A DNA stretch of 64,000 nucleotides from Symbiodinium natans (taxonomy: Eukaryota; Sar; Dinophyceae; Suessiales; Symbiodiniaceae): positions 359,287 through 423,286 of the forward strand of contig CAJNDS010002200.1 of assembly GCA_905221605.1 (NCBI GenBank). Reading direction: 5' to 3'. Position 1 is the stretch's first letter. Every line of letters starts with the position of its first letter. Of the stretch, positions 31,400-43,255 are shown piece after piece. Under the pieces are notes generated by a model. It worked only from the letters and a program-made list of their open reading frames with translations, did no database searches and was not told where the DNA came from. Made by a program: the position numbers and the translations under genes.

Positions 31400-33071
31400 A
31401 ATTGAGGAATCTTCCCCTAAACAGTTTGAAACGGCTCGAGCCCACTCTAAACCCTAAACCCTGAACCCTGAACCCTGAACCTTGAACCCTGAACCCTAAA
31501 CCCTGAACTCTGAACCCTGCACCCTAAACCCTATGGTACATGCTTGGGCTAGGGTTTGCCGTTTTGGGTAATCTACTATACCACCCCAAAATACCAGATT
31601 CTATCTCCATGTATGTATATCTTAAGTCCAAATACCGAATCCCAAAAACGGGCAAAGCCAGGTTTGTTCAATTCACAGGTGAACAGACCCTAAACCCTAA
31701 ACCTTAACCCAGGCAGAGGCTTAGGGGTTTAGGGTTTATAGGGGCTCAGGCCAACCCTAAACACAAAACCCTGAACCCTGATTCCCAATCCGATTGAGGG
31801 CTTCTCGGCCTGAAGAAAGTTTGGGTCTAAGAACCGGGGATTCGGGGCAAGCCGTCGGGTTTAGGAGGGTCGTCTTGGCCAGACGGTATATGGGTTTTCC
31901 GACAATAGTATAGGGTTTCGGGTTTAGGGCTTAGGGTTTAGGAGCTAATTCTAGGGGCCTGAATAATTAGAATAGGGTTTGGGGGAGGGGGGGTATTATA
32001 GTATAGATATTCAGGGACCCGAAAAAAACACTATTCCCTATCTTCTAGCCCCTATATGGGGGTTTCCGAAAATAGGGGTACCCTTCTTGGGGGGGTCCCT
32101 TTTAGGGGATTCTCTTCTATTTGGGGTCTCAAACGGGTGCCGCTATTTTGGGAAAAGCCCTTCAAAGGGCTCTACCTCCCCCCCCCCCCCCCCCCCCCCC
32201 CTTCCACGTTCCACACTCTTTATGAAGCGCAAAAACTTGGCTTTAGGGTGTAGGGCACGCCCCTAATTCTAAGAAACCAACTAATCAGGACTTAGCACAG
32301 TATGAAGGCTCCTGACTTTCTTAAAAAAAGTCTTAGTGACGACACCTTAACCCTTCAAGGGTTCGATTTCTTCCCAGAATGTAGGCTCACGAGCCCTGAA
32401 CCAATCCTTTTGAGGTTTAGGGTTCAGGGTTTCTAGACCCTAAACCCTAAACCCTAAACTAGACCCTGAACCCTAAACCCTAAACCCTAAACCCTAAACC
32501 CTAAACCCCAAATCCTAGGATTAGGGTTTAGGGGTTTCGGGGCTTAGGGGTTCGTCCACGCAACCGTATGGCATGGCACTGAGTGGTGAGCAATGCCTTC
32601 CGAGAGGAGCTCGGACCAACCCCTAAACCCTAAACCCTAAACCCTAAACCCCAAACCCTAGAATTGTGGGCCCTTTTGGGGGGTCTGCATCTGGCTTGCA
32701 ACCGCCACACCCTACATCCTAAACCCCTAAAGGCCTGTAGAAACCCAAGACTCAACCCTACAAACCGCAAAGCCTCAACCACACAAACCCAAACCCTAAA
32801 CCTTAAACCCCTAAACGCTAAACCCTGAAACCTCAAGGGGGCAGCCAAGGATGGGTCAGCGCCCAGGGTTTGCGGCTTAGGGTTTAGGGTTTAGGGTTTA
32901 GGGTTTAGGGTTTAGGGTTTAGGGTTCAGAGACGAAGGGGTGAGGGCTTAGTTTCTGGGCGTTGGGGGTGTGGGGAGATGGGCGGCCTAAGTCATCCTCT
33001 TTGAGGCCCACCTTCCAACATCACCTAATATGAACCAGCAGCCGTAAAACCATAAACCAAGAAGCCTTGGG
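31400..33071. repeat. heptads and family G remnants, no firm gene
   Basis: CCCTGAA/CCCTAAA arrays 31443-31530. Family G at about 31950-32200 (GGGGCCTGAATAATTAGAAT, GGTTTCCGAAAATAGGGGTA) with a C run 32177-32200. Arrays 32436-32520 and 32622-32660 CCCTAAA, 32875-32925 TTTAGGG. The island 32540-32620 may hold a minus exon. Confidence 0.55.
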
Positions 33072-33169
33072 ATGTTCGCCTTATACTAGCAGTCCTCAGT
33101 GGGGATGATAAGAGGGGGCACGATCATCCCTATGAAGGACTGACTGTTCGCATAAGGGGGAACATCCCA
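33072..33169. mobile_element. palindromic element, family K
   Basis: GATGTTCGCCTTATACTAGC at the left and CGCATAAGGGGGAACATCCC at the right form the arms; internal GTCCTCAGTGGGGAT. A second copy lies at 35679-35770. Confidence 0.75.
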
Positions 33170-33466
33170 AACCCGCAGCCCTAGAACCACAAACCAACAA
33201 GCCCCATAAACGCCCCAAATCCTCAAGCCCTACAAAAGCAAAGCTTCAGAAAGAATTGGATCCCCGGAAAAAGAATGCCGAAGACGCCAGCCCTTGCAAG
33301 GCGAACCAAGGGCGCGTGTGCTTCATGAAGTAGCAAGGGAAGCGCCAAACCCTAGACGCGAAATCTAACCCCCTGAACCCTAAACCCTGAACCCTGAACC
33401 CTAAACCCTGAACCCTAAATCCTAAACCCTAAACCCTACACCCGAAACCCTGTAATCCCCCCTTTG

Positions 33467-33529
33467 TCTGAATTCCGCCTGCTCAACCAAGAGCTCCTGA
33501 AAAGCATCGTGCAGCGACGCCTGGCGTAG
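33467..33529 (+). CDS. candidate terminal exon, 20 codons
   Basis: SEFRLLNQELLKSIVQRRLA and TAG, beginning just after a CCCTAAA array and a C/T-rich stretch. The left boundary is uncertain. Function unknown. Confidence 0.4.
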   Translation, partial: SEFRLLNQELLKSIVQRRLA

Positions 33530-33639
33530 AGCTGGGTAACAGGCAGTTTGGGGTTTAGGGCTTAGCGATTAAGGAGTTTCCTCCCTGCGGACCAAAATGA
33601 ACACTAAAAGGGTTTGCGGTATTTAGGGTTTAGGGTTTA

Positions 33640-35420
33640 GGGTCCCTCTACCTAGATAGGAAATATAGTAGTATAGGGTATATGCCCCCAATTGGGGGGT
33701 TCAGTTCGTCCCCAAGGTGTAGGACAGCAGCCAGCCCAAGAACGATGCTGGCTGCAGGTCGGCGGTGAATTGGGGCCCCTCTCCTGAGGGGCTTTTGGGG
33801 CGTTAGGGAGAGTGGGGATAGGGGTTTATAGTGACTGCGGGAGATAAGGGCTGCGAGGTAAGGGGATCAGGGCCACTAGGGGCTTGTCGGCGGATTCTTA
33901 TGGGGGTTTGGCGGTTTTGGGGACAGAGCTGAAGTTTTTCGAGTTCAGGGTTAGAGCTTCATGCTTTTGAACCCTGAGCCCTAAACCCGAAGCCCCAAAC
34001 CCTAAACCCTAAACCCCACCGAGTTCCCGACCCAGTGCTCCGGCGAAGCGCCATGCAGCGCCATGCGCAGCGGCGCCGGAGCAGCAGCATGGGAACGGTT
34101 TAGGTTTTGGGGTTTAGGGTTTACGGCTTAGGGTCTAGGGTCTAGGGTCTAGGGTCTAGGGTGTAGGCTTCCGGGTCCTAGGGAGCTTTGCTGTGTAAAG
34201 GTAGGAGTGAGGACTCAACTTGTTGTCTGGGTTTAACCTCCAGAAGGTCATACATACCATTTGTTCAAGAGACTTCAACCCTACACCCCCTAAACCCTCT
34301 AAACCCTAAACACTCAACCCTAACCCCCCTGTCAGCCTTAACCCTGGCTCATGCGCCGTGGTTGCCTGCGCTCACTCATGGCAGCTCTGAAAACACAGAT
34401 CAAGATGGCGTTACAGGCTCAGGGTTTAGGGGTTTAGGGTTTAGGGTTTAGGCTTTAGGGCTTAGGGCTTCAGGGCTTTCGGGTGTGCAGTTTTAGGGCC
34501 AGAGTGTCGAGGTGCAGGGAGAGGGTCTGAGTCGTCTGACCTCTGGGCAAGGCCAGTCCGACGCGGGTTTAGGGTTTAGGGTTTAGGGTCTAGGGTCTAG
34601 GGTTTAGGGTTTAGGGTTTAGGGTTTAGGGTTTAGGGTTTAGACCCACGAGACTGCTTTCAAAAGCAAAACCCCAGACCTACATTGATCGCCGCCCCCGT
34701 TACTATGCTAACCGATGCTACAGGCGACGTAATTCCAACCCAAGCTGTGAACCTAAGTTGTGATACGAACAATCCCAAGAAGAAAGGACCGATGGAACCC
34801 AGCTGCTTTTCACTTGGCCCCGAACCCACGAGCCAAGCATTCAAGCGAGCCAGAACTATAAGCCCTAAACCCTAACCCTCAACCTAAAACCCTAAACCCT
34901 AAACCCTAAACCCTGAACCCTAAACCCTAAACCCTAAACCCTAAGCCCTAAACCGTGAACCTAAAACCCTAAACACCCTAAGCCCTAGATACCCCTCAGC
35001 CCGTCATGACCCAACGATCCAGCCTTCTGGACAAGGTGTTGGGGGGCTTCGGGGCTTGGAATCCCCCAGGCGTGCCAGTAAACACGAAAGAACCTTTCAG
35101 GGGTTTAGGTTTTAGGCGGTTTGGGGTTTAGGGTTTGGGGTTTAGAGTTTAGGGTTTGTAGGGTTTAGAGGTTGAGGGGCTTGGGTTTAGGGGTTTAGGG
35201 TGTCCTGAAACCCTCACAGGCTGCAAGCCCGTCAGAAAATCCCCTCCCTAGATCCCCAAAACCCTAAACCCGAAACCCGAAATCCTGAACCCTAAGCCCT
35301 CAACCCTAAATCCTCCCCGAAACCCTAAACCCTAAACCCTAAACTATTCTGATCTTAGAACCCTTGCAAAAATAATGATTTTAGCAGTTTCTTTAAAGGT
35401 CTAGTACCCAAAAAGTAAAA
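33640..35420. repeat. heptads with two possible exons
   Basis: Family F remnant at about 33645-33715. The island 34020-34098 is open on plus (TEFPTQCSGEAPCSAMRSGA) and ends at G|GTTTAGG. The island 34680-34862 is open on plus (DATGDVIPTQAVNLSCDTNN). Arrays 34567-34640 (TTTAGGG with TCTAGGG) and 34890-34950 (CCCTAAA). All calls here are weak. Confidence 0.4.
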
Positions 35421-35476
35421 ACTATTCCACAAGACTCGTAAGACTTAGGAATCTTGTGGAAGAGTCTTTTTTGGAC

Positions 35477-35563
35477 CTAAGTAAACAGGCCGAAAGTGAA
35501 TCCCCGGAAAGCCTGCTCCGCACCAAGTGGATCATTCGCCGGGGCAGCGACAGAAAGCCTTCT
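35477..35563 (-). CDS. candidate terminal exon, 28 codons
   Basis: RRLSVAAPANDPLGAEQAFR, GFTFGLFT and TAG. Located just inside a TTTAGGG array (35573-35590). Preferred over the longer overlapping minus frame because of codon bias and hydrophobic pattern. Function unknown. Confidence 0.4.
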   Translation of the reverse strand, partial: RRLSVAAPANDPLGAEQAFRGFTFGLFT

Positions 35564-35678
35564 CGGCGCAGGGGTTTAGGGTTTAGGGTATAGAATTTAG
35601 GGCTTAGTTCAGGGTCTAACAAGGGGTTTAGGGTTTAGGGGTTTGGGGTTCTAGGGTTTAAGGGATTTAGGGTTGGGA

Positions 35679-35770
35679 TGTTCCTCCTTATACTAACAGT
35701 CCTTAGTAGTGATTCCAAACCCTATGCGAATCCCCAGTAAGGACTGTCAGTATAAGGGGGAACATGCCAA
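35679..35770. mobile_element. family K copy
   Basis: GGGATGTTCCTCCTTATACT and AGTATAAGGGGGAACATGCC as inverted ends. Confidence 0.75.
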
Positions 35771-37503
35771 GGTTTAGGTTCAGGGTTTTTCGAGGTAAGC
35801 GCTTATTGGTCTATGGTTTGGGCCTCAGAGTTTTGTTGAGTGGGGTCTTTCAGAGTTTTGTTTCTACTTTTTGTCGGGGCTTAGGGTTCAGGGTTGAAGT
35901 CTTGAGAGGTTGAAGGAAGTTAGCATTAGTTGCTAGGTTGGCGCTTAAAAACCTCTGAAAATGATTCCCAAGTAAGGTGCCCTTAAACCCCTATAAGGGT
36001 AACTATGCAAAAATCCCAATGTCCTGGCTAGGTTTTGTTATTTGCTGGTAGGTGATGGCCCAACCCTAAACCCTAAACCCTAAACCCTAAACCCTAAACC
36101 TTAAACCCTAAACCCTAAACCCTAAACCCTAAACCCTAAACCCTAAACCCTCAAATCGGTTCAAGGCCCAGAACCGGCACGCCTCATCCCAGAAAAGCCC
36201 CGAGCACCTCAACCCTCAACCCAAAAGCCCTCAACCCTCTTGAGCCCCTGCAGACTTAGTCCCATCCCGTTACACGTCCCATATTATATATATATATATT
36301 TATTTATTTTTTGATTTTTTGATTATTTTTTGAAGAAGGGCTTGTATTCCTTGTATCCCCAAAGGGACACCCAATACATACACTCAACTTGTTCAAAAGG
36401 AACCTTACATACACTCACCAATAACAGTAATATAAACCCTGTCTCATACATGTCTACATACGCGGTCCACTGAGTTAAAATGGTACATGGAGCTAGCGTG
36501 CCTTGAAATTCGTTTTTTGCACATCCGGAGGAGTAGTACACGTGCTTGGAGGTTCATGGTACTTCTTAACCAATTGTAACTGCAGATAAGTACAGTCAGA
36601 ACTGGTTCATAAACACCATGAACCTCCAAGTAGGGCTCCCATAAACGCAACTGTTGCACATACTTGAGCCTTACCAAGAGGGCCTATATAGTCAGTAGCT
36701 GTAGGGCCCGAGTAGATACTGCAAACTACATATGACCCAAACCCTAATGCCTAAAGTCCTACATTGACTTCAAAGAGGCTTTTGCATTCGCAACGGACGC
36801 TGATCCCGAATCCTTCAGCCGACATAAGTCTGAGGGTTCAAGGGGTTAGGGTTTGAAGGCCTTATAGTGTAGGGTTTCGGGTTTAGGGTTTAGAGACATG
36901 TGTGGATGAACAACGGACTGCCCCACCAGCGGACCCGGCGTATGCATAGTAGATGACCACGTGGTACCCTCCTCCCTAAACCCAATAAGGCCTAAACCCT
37001 AAACCCTAAACACTCTCAGCCCTAAACCCTCAACCCTAAACGCTCTCAGCCGTAAACCCTAAACTGCAATGCCTCTCATCACTGAGTCGATGTCGGCCAA
37101 AGTACCTCGGCACCAGACCATTGCCCCCCACCCCAACCCCGCCCCCCCCCCCCCCCGACCGGTCGTTTTTGAATTCCTTGTTTGTTCAATTCTCTCAAGG
37201 GTCCCATGTGCTTTATTATTATATACTTGGGCCCCAAAGTCCCTGTACAGGAGGTACTTTAAGGCAAGTATTCACTATTTAGGTACATGGACCCTTTGGG
37301 CCCCTCAAACCTTGTAAACCCCAAACCTGTAAACCCCCTTGTAAACCCATGGACCAAAACGCAGATGATCCCTTTCTGGCCCAAGCAGCTATCATGTGGG
37401 AGTTTCCGACCAAACCGGTCCCTGTCGGGGTTCTCCTAGAACAAGGAGTATAGTAAGCAGGATTATATAAGGGGTTCACTCGTATTAACCTGTGTAGGCT
37501 CAC
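35771..37503. repeat. heptads and elements, no gene recognised
   Basis: CCCTAAA array 36063-36150, (TA)n at 36286-36299, family B copy 36544-36633 (TGCTTGGAGGTTCATGGTAC ... ACACCATGAACCTCCAAGTA), remnant of family A at 36650-36735, C run 37140-37156, family A copy 37197-37293. Confidence 0.6.
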
Positions 37504-37572
37504 GCTGGGACAATCCACCCAATCTTTCAGGAGCGGAGCGATGGCAAAGTGAGCAAATGAAAGTTTCCCCCT
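37504..37572 (-). CDS. candidate exon, about 23 codons
   Basis: Opens after TTTTTCAG and closes at CAGC|GTGAGCC. One frame reads GKLSFAHFAIAPLLKDWVDC. Good consensus at both ends. Function unknown. Confidence 0.35.
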
Positions 37573-37944
37573 CTGAAAAACAATCGAAACAAGCAACGTA
37601 GATTTGCACAGACCACCCCCCGCCCTCTCGCTAACTACCGACCCGGACCATTTTCAATCCTGTGAATGAACGCCTCATGCACCCCCCTCCCCCCCACCCC
37701 CGTGTTACAATCAGAAGAGCGGAGGGATCTACTAAAATCACGAAAACCCAAAACCCTACTCCGCCGCCCGACCTTCCTAAGACCCAAAAGAAGAGTGGAG
37801 AGCAAAACACCCTAAAGCACTGAGGCCACGCACTCTTTCTCTCTCTGGCTCTTGCCCTCTCTCTCTCTCTATCTCCATTCATAAGATGCTACGACCCTAA
37901 ACCCTAAACCCTAAACCCTAAACCCTCAACCCTAAACCCTAAAC

Positions 37945-38032
37945 CCCGAAGCACGAAGAATGGAGGGATCTGGGGCAGCCAGCTGTTCCGGATCGGAATC
38001 TCCAGCTCGTCGAACTGGTGGCCTGCGTCCTC
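37945..38032 (-). CDS. candidate exon, 29 codons
   Basis: EDAGHQFDELEIPIRNSWLP then QIPPFFVLR plus one base, ending at G|GTTTAGGG. It is not the longest open frame here but has the strongest codon bias. The acceptor is probably CCGTAAG or GACGCAG. Function unknown. Confidence 0.45.
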
Positions 38033-38581
38033 TTACGGCATCTTTGACTGAAACCCTAAGTGCTGAAGCCAAAGTCCTAAACCCTAAACCCCAAACCCTA
38101 AACCCTATACTATACCCTACCCTGATTCTTTGAGGCCTCCGCTCTTCAAGGATTTTGGGGCCCAAAGCCATGCTTCATGAGAGTTTGGGCCGTTTTTTGT
38201 CTGAGCCTGAAGGATTCCGGGTTTAGGGTTTAGGGTTTAGGGTTTAAGGTTTAGGGTTTAGGGTTTAGGAAGGTTAGGGTTCATGCCCTTAGGGCTTAGT
38301 TGGTTGAGTGTTCAGCGGATTTAAGGAATTTAGGGTTTGAGTGGTTTAGGGTTCAGCCTGTGGGTTTTTGTTGGGCTTAGGGTGTAGGGTTTAGGGTTGC
38401 CGAGTTTTCCAGGGAGAAGGTTAAACTCTGGGAGGTAAGGGGTCTTTATAACGCCGCGAAAAAATAGGCCACACCGGCATTTCTGACAGTATAGGGTTTA
38501 GGGTTTAGGGTTAGGGTTTAGGGTTTAGGGTTTAGGCTTTGGAGTGTTTCGGGTTAAGGGCTTCGACTCTTGAAACTTCAG

Positions 38582-38649
38582 TCCGCGCGGCCCTCCATTC
38601 CAAATGCCCGGCTGAGCTCCAAAGCCAAATTGTAGAGCTGAGTGCTTAG
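38582..38649 (+). CDS. candidate terminal exon, 21 codons
   Basis: Opens after GAAACTTCAG in phase 1 and reads RAALHSKCPAELQSQIVELS, A and TAG. Function unknown. Confidence 0.45.
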
Positions 38650-38809
38650 GACTTGGGCAGTTTTCCCAAACAGGGTTTACGGCTTAGGTTTCGGGTTTTA
38701 GTACGGCACCTCAAAAAAAAGAACTCCACAAAGGACCCGAATTTAGAGAACTGCCCATCTAAGTTTTTTCGGCTGCCAATCCCTGAGGTCATCTGAACTA
38801 CTCCCCAAG

Positions 38810-39021
38810 GATCCATGTACGTACCTGCATAGTTTATTGTGCGTTGGCCCCGCCCATATAGAAGCTTTAGGGCCCAGGTATATACTAGATAGGTACCTGG
38901 GCCCTGAGAGACTACTTGGAAGCCCTTTTGACTTAGTAAGTAGGGTTAGTGAGGTGGGTTATGGGGATTATAAGAGGGTTTCTCGAGCCTAGGGGATACT
39001 AAATGGACTTACTAAGCAACG
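38810..39021. mobile_element. family A copy followed by family C copy
   Basis: 38810-38906 is family A (right end TAGATAGGTACCTGGGCCCT). 38919-39021 is family C, starting TACTTGGAAGCCCTTTTGAC and containing GGGTTATGGGG and CTAGGGGATACTAA. Family C recurs at 44584-44698 and 45888-45976. Confidence 0.7.
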
Positions 39022-39290
39022 AGCCTGATTATGAGGTACGAAGGCGACTTACCAGCCTTTGACGATGCTGTACTTAGCATAGTGGGGGCTTACTGCTCAG
39101 TTGTGGTACTTCTGCCCCAAAGTTAGGGCCCATGGAACTCGACCAAAACCCAAAACCCAAACCATAAAGCCCTAAAGCCTTAAACCCCTAAACCCTGAAT
39201 CCGAAACCCTAAACCCTAAACCCTAACCCTAAACCCTGAACCCTAAACCCTAAACCCTAAACCCTAAACCCTAAACCCAAAACCCAAAAC

Positions 39291-39345
39291 CCCGGACCTC
39301 AGAAGTGGAGCCCTCGGCCATGGCCAGCAGCAGCCGGAGGGCTGC
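39291..39345 (-). CDS. candidate exon, 18 codons
   Basis: AALRLLLAMAEGSTSEVR plus one base, from CCCTGAGAG| to G|GTTTTGGG. The plus strand is also open (EVEPSAMASSSRRAAS). Function unknown. Confidence 0.35.
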
Positions 39346-39667
39346 CTCTCAGGGTTTGGGGTGCAGGGGTTTAGGGGTTTAGGGTTTAGGGTTTAGGGCT
39401 GCGGGCTGCTCCACCTGGGTTGGTAGTAGGTAGTTGGTACCCGAATTGAGGCACGAAACTATAATGCCAGCCTGAACCGTAAACTTGACAATGAAGCCCT
39501 AAACCACAAAAAACTAAAACCATCAAGTTTGATTGAAAACAATGAGAGCTCCAAACCCTAAACCCTAAACTCTCAACCCTCAACCCTCAACCCTAAACAT
39601 TGAGGCCTCGGTCACTCACTTTGCCTTCACAGGTTGCCAGACTCCAGGACCACCCGGAGAATCTCAC

Positions 39668-39948
39668 CGCCTCTGCCCCCAGACTGATGTCCCTGAAGGG
39701 CAGGCGCCAGTTGGATTTTTCGGACTCAAGGTGCCTGTCAACATGCCCCCCAGCTGTTCGTTGCATCTCCGATTGCTGGAGGGGATGCCGGTAGGGCGTT
39801 CGGGGTACCATTCTTTTCCTAGATCTCTGTCACTTGCTCCAGAACCGTGTCGAATGTGTTCTGGTTGCTGCGCATCGTCTCCTCCATCTTCTGCAGCATT
39901 AAACTCAGAAAAAGGTTGCGATTGCACCCTGAACTCTGCACTTCAAGC
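39668..39948 (-). CDS. two exons of a coiled-coil protein
   Basis: Exon 39834-39948 follows TCTAATTTTCAG in phase 2 and reads LEVQSSGCNRNLFLSLMLQK then MEETMRSNQNTFDTVLEQ, ending CAA|GTGACA. The intron 39776-39833 is 58 bp. Exon 39668-39775 follows GCATCCCCTCCAG and reads QSEMQRTAGGHVDRHLESEK then SNWRLPFRDISLGAEA, ending GCG|GTGAGA. The junction is phase 0 and both acceptors have pyrimidine tracts. Helical, possibly coiled coil; no family recognised. Confidence 0.6.
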
Positions 39949-40020
39949 CTGAAAATTAGACACGACATTCTAAATCATAATGACAATGAACCTTAAACAC
40001 CCGAAATCAGAAACCCTGAA

Positions 40021-40119
40021 GCTTACTTGGAGGTTCATGGGTACTTACAATCAATCAGAAGTCTACGGCTTAAAAGTACAGTTCTGATTGGGGTGATGAG
40101 TACCCTCGACCTCCAAGTA
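40021..40119. mobile_element. family B copy
   Basis: CTTACTTGGAGGTTCATGGG at the left and TACCCTCGACCTCCAAGTAC at the right. Confidence 0.75.
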
Positions 40120-40612
40120 CTGTAACCCTGCAACACCCCACCCAATAGTACCCTGGACCTTTGAACCCTGAAACCCTTTTAACCCTTTGCCCTTCACCCT
40201 AAACCCTAAACCCTAAACCCTAAACCCTACACCCTAAACCCTAAACCCTAACCCTAAACCCTCAACCCTAAACCCTAAACCATGAACCCTAAACCCTAAA
40301 CCGAGCCTCCAACCCGCGCACGGCCGAGGTGACTGAGCCCAGGCGGAGCACACCAGCAGCGCCTGAACTACAACCCATTAGCTAAGTGCATTTTAGCTCT
40401 GAACCCTAAACCCTAAACTGTAAACCCTAAACTTACCCCCTAAACCCCGTAAACCCTAGTTGCAGGCCAGTACTACGGGCCTTCAAATTTGGAGGCCTTC
40501 CATGACACTTCCCGGGACCATTGAACTGCCTATACCCTCAGGAACAGGGTTTAGGGGTTAGGGTTTGGGCTTTAGGATTTAGGGTTTGGGGTTTAGGGTT
40601 TAGGGTGCTATG
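40120..40612. repeat. heptads with one weak exon
   Basis: CCCTAAA arrays 40198-40302 and TTTAGGG variants 40550-40605. The island 40303-40385 is open on plus (ASNPRTAEVTEPRRSTPAAP); weak. Confidence 0.5.
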
Positions 40613-41295
40613 TAGTATATACTGGTTCCCATATATAGTAGCTTTCGGGCTCAAGTATATACAATATAGGTACATGGACCCTGTGGTGTGAAGTACCTAT
40701 AGAGGGACTGTGGGGTTCAGGGGGTGACTGTAGGTGTTCAGGGTCAAGCTGCTGCTGCTTCCTAAGGGTCCATGCACCTACATGGCATATAATTTGGCCC
40801 TGAAGCAACTATATGGGAGCCCCTTCAAGGCCCAAGTACATACCATATAGATGCATGGACCCTTGGGGTACTTGTGTGCTGACGAAGAAGAAAAAACGCA
40901 TGAAGTGAGTTGCATGCTCGTGAGGTATAGGGCTTTTGCATATTAGCTGAGTCTTGTCAAGGAAGTCCGTTGAATTCCGGATGCTTTTGCTGATCACAGA
41001 CGCGAATGAACGGACACCCACATGTGGCAAAACGAATCAACGCATGGAAAGTGCAAACAACTAATGTGTCTTTGGATCGGTATTCTGGCAACGGCGTGAA
41101 CATCATGCCTCTTACGCCAACCTGATAGAAACAACCGAAAATAATCACACGATGGCGCTCGCTTATTTTCTTATTCAAGAGTTTACAGGACCTGTTCCCC
41201 TAAGATTCCTTGTGCCTAGAGATCAGTATATACTTGGGCTCTAAAGCCACTATGTGGGAACCCCTTGAAGGTACAAGGAATCTTAGGGGTCTGAA
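40613..41295. mobile_element. three family A copies and unique sequence
   Basis: Copies at about 40613-40682 (left end lost to heptads) and 40766-40867. A variant at 41192-41285 has long inverted ends CCCCTAAGATTCCTTG and CAAGGAATCTTAGGGG. Between them 40900-41190 is unique and open on minus in two overlapping frames (KKISERHRVIIFGCFYQVGV; ISKSIRNSTDFLDKTQLI); neither is convincing. Confidence 0.6.
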
Positions 41296-41399
41296 GAAAC
41301 CCCATTCTATTCGGAGGCGTGCCTGGTGTGTCCCAAACATAGGACACGCGCCTCGGCTGTGCCAAGCCCTAAGGCGTCCGGCAAAGGGGGACCCTCAAC

Positions 41400-43087
41400 C
41401 CTAAACGCTTCTAGACGTTTGATTCCACACACACCTGGGTAGCCAAGTAGTCAGATGAAAGTACGTAAGGGTACCCACTTGTGGGGTTGGTTACTTTATG
41501 AGAAAAGCTTGAACAAAAGGGGCAAAAGACTACAACCAAGCTTACCAAGGCAAAGGCCATCCCAAGCCACCCCGAAGTCCTCTGAGCCTTAGGGTTTAGG
41601 GTTTAGGGTATAGGGTATAGGGTTTAGGGTTTAGGGTTTGGGGTTCAGGGTCTTAAGCCCTTTATTCCCTAAAACCCCAAAAGCTGAGCAACCTCTAATG
41701 ATGCTCAGCTTGCAGCACACCGCTGAGTCTGTGACTGGGTACTTAAATATCGACACTGGACTCTACAGAAGTAAAGCCGCATTACAGAGAGGTTTGCGGC
41801 TGAACTGTGTTGCGCCTAAACTAATCTGTTTTCTCCCAGCCGCTGTAAGACTTTCTAGTTTGGACGTTCTCCTACGGATAGCAAGACCAAAATCAAACAA
41901 AACAGCACATGCTAAACCACACACTGTGTTGTGGGAGGATTTGGGGCCAGAAACCAAAATAGCTTCGAGTAAACTCCATAACCCCAACCTGAAACAGCTC
42001 AGAAAACCTACGCAATCTACGCTGAAACCCCAACCTAAACCCCCAAACCTCTAAACCCTAAGCCTACACCCTGAATGCCAAAGGAGAGTGGAAGGGCCTC
42101 GCACCTTGAAACTCTTGATCCTGTACAGAATACTAGTACCAGCGAAACTCCACGAGCACGACTGTACTTCACGAGCCCGGAAAGTAACAATGCTGTAGAG
42201 TCCCCTTCAGCAAGAAATGTGAACTCCCCATCATTTTTGCAACGCCCATTGTACCACAAACCCAAAACGTAAACCCTAAACCCTAAACCCCAAACCCTAA
42301 GTAGCCACATAGGCCCCCCTGAATTCCTCGCTGAGCTTCTCCACGTCGTAGTAGTACGTAGAGGTCTCATAGCCCATGTCGTGCTCGAACGGCCCGATCC
42401 TGTCAAGTGGCTGAGGTGACACCCAGAAGCTTGAACCTAAAAGCCTTGAAGCTCAGTTTAGGGTTTTGGGTTTTTGGTTTAGGTTTAGGGTGTAGGGTTT
42501 AGGGTTTAGGGTTTAGGGACTAGGGTGCTGCAGCCATTAGGGGGGAGGCGTGGGGTGTTGTGCTTGCAGGCGAAGGGGCTTGGGGTTGACGGTTGTAGGT
42601 TTCAGGACCCTAAACCCGAAACCCTAAACCCTATATAAACCCTAAACCCTAAACTTCGGGCTTACCAGCTGCCGCGCATTGTCTCTCTGTATCTCCCTCT
42701 GCTCTGCTCCCTGGCCCTGGGTGTGGGGGGGGGGGGGGGGGGGTTCTATAGAGCACCCACAGAGTCCCAGAGAGGGTTACTGGTTTCCGAATTGGGCCTT
42801 TTGGTCTTCAGGGTCATGCTGGAGATCGCCCCATGCTATAAGAACAGGGGGAAAGGGCAAATAGGGGTCGGAATACTTACTAATAGTATCCCTTTTGCGC
42901 TTATGGTGCCCAAAAAAGCATGCACCAAAAACCCTAAACCCTAAACCCTATTCTAAGTATTCAGGCCCCAAATAAACCCTAAACCCCAAAACCCTAGTTA
43001 GGGTTTAGGGTTTAGGGTTTAGGGTTTAGGGTTTAGGGTTTAGGGTAACCCCAAAACCCTAAACCCCAAGATCTGACACCCTGCCAG
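41400..43087. repeat. heptads and unique sequence, no firm gene
   Basis: A family H-like remnant at 41430-41550. TTTAGGG at 41590-41640. 41700-42060 is unique and open on both strands but without splice or codon support. Family G-like block 42723-42960 with a G run at 42724-42742. Opposed arrays around 42960-43070. Confidence 0.5.
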
Positions 43088-43155
43088 CAGCCGCAAGTGC
43101 CCCTGAGTCCCCCGGCAAGCAGCCCTGGAAGGGATCTTCCGCCTGGACATTTGAG
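43088..43155 (+). CDS. candidate exon, 22 codons
   Basis: Opens after CACCCTGCCAG in phase 1, reads AASAPESPGKQPWKGSSAWT then FE, and closes at GAG|GTTCAGGG, a heptad variant providing GT. Function unknown. Confidence 0.4.
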
Positions 43156-43255
43156 GTTCAGGGCTTCCGGCACAGGGTTTCGGGTTTAGGGTTTAGGGTT
43201 TAGGGTTTAGGGTTTAGGGTTTAGGGCTAGGGTTTGGGGTTCATGGCTTATGAAA

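Noticed and set aside
41638-42054. 138-codon plus-strand ORF
   Set aside because: Begins and ends in heptads, overlaps a 74-codon minus ORF, no codon bias or splice support.
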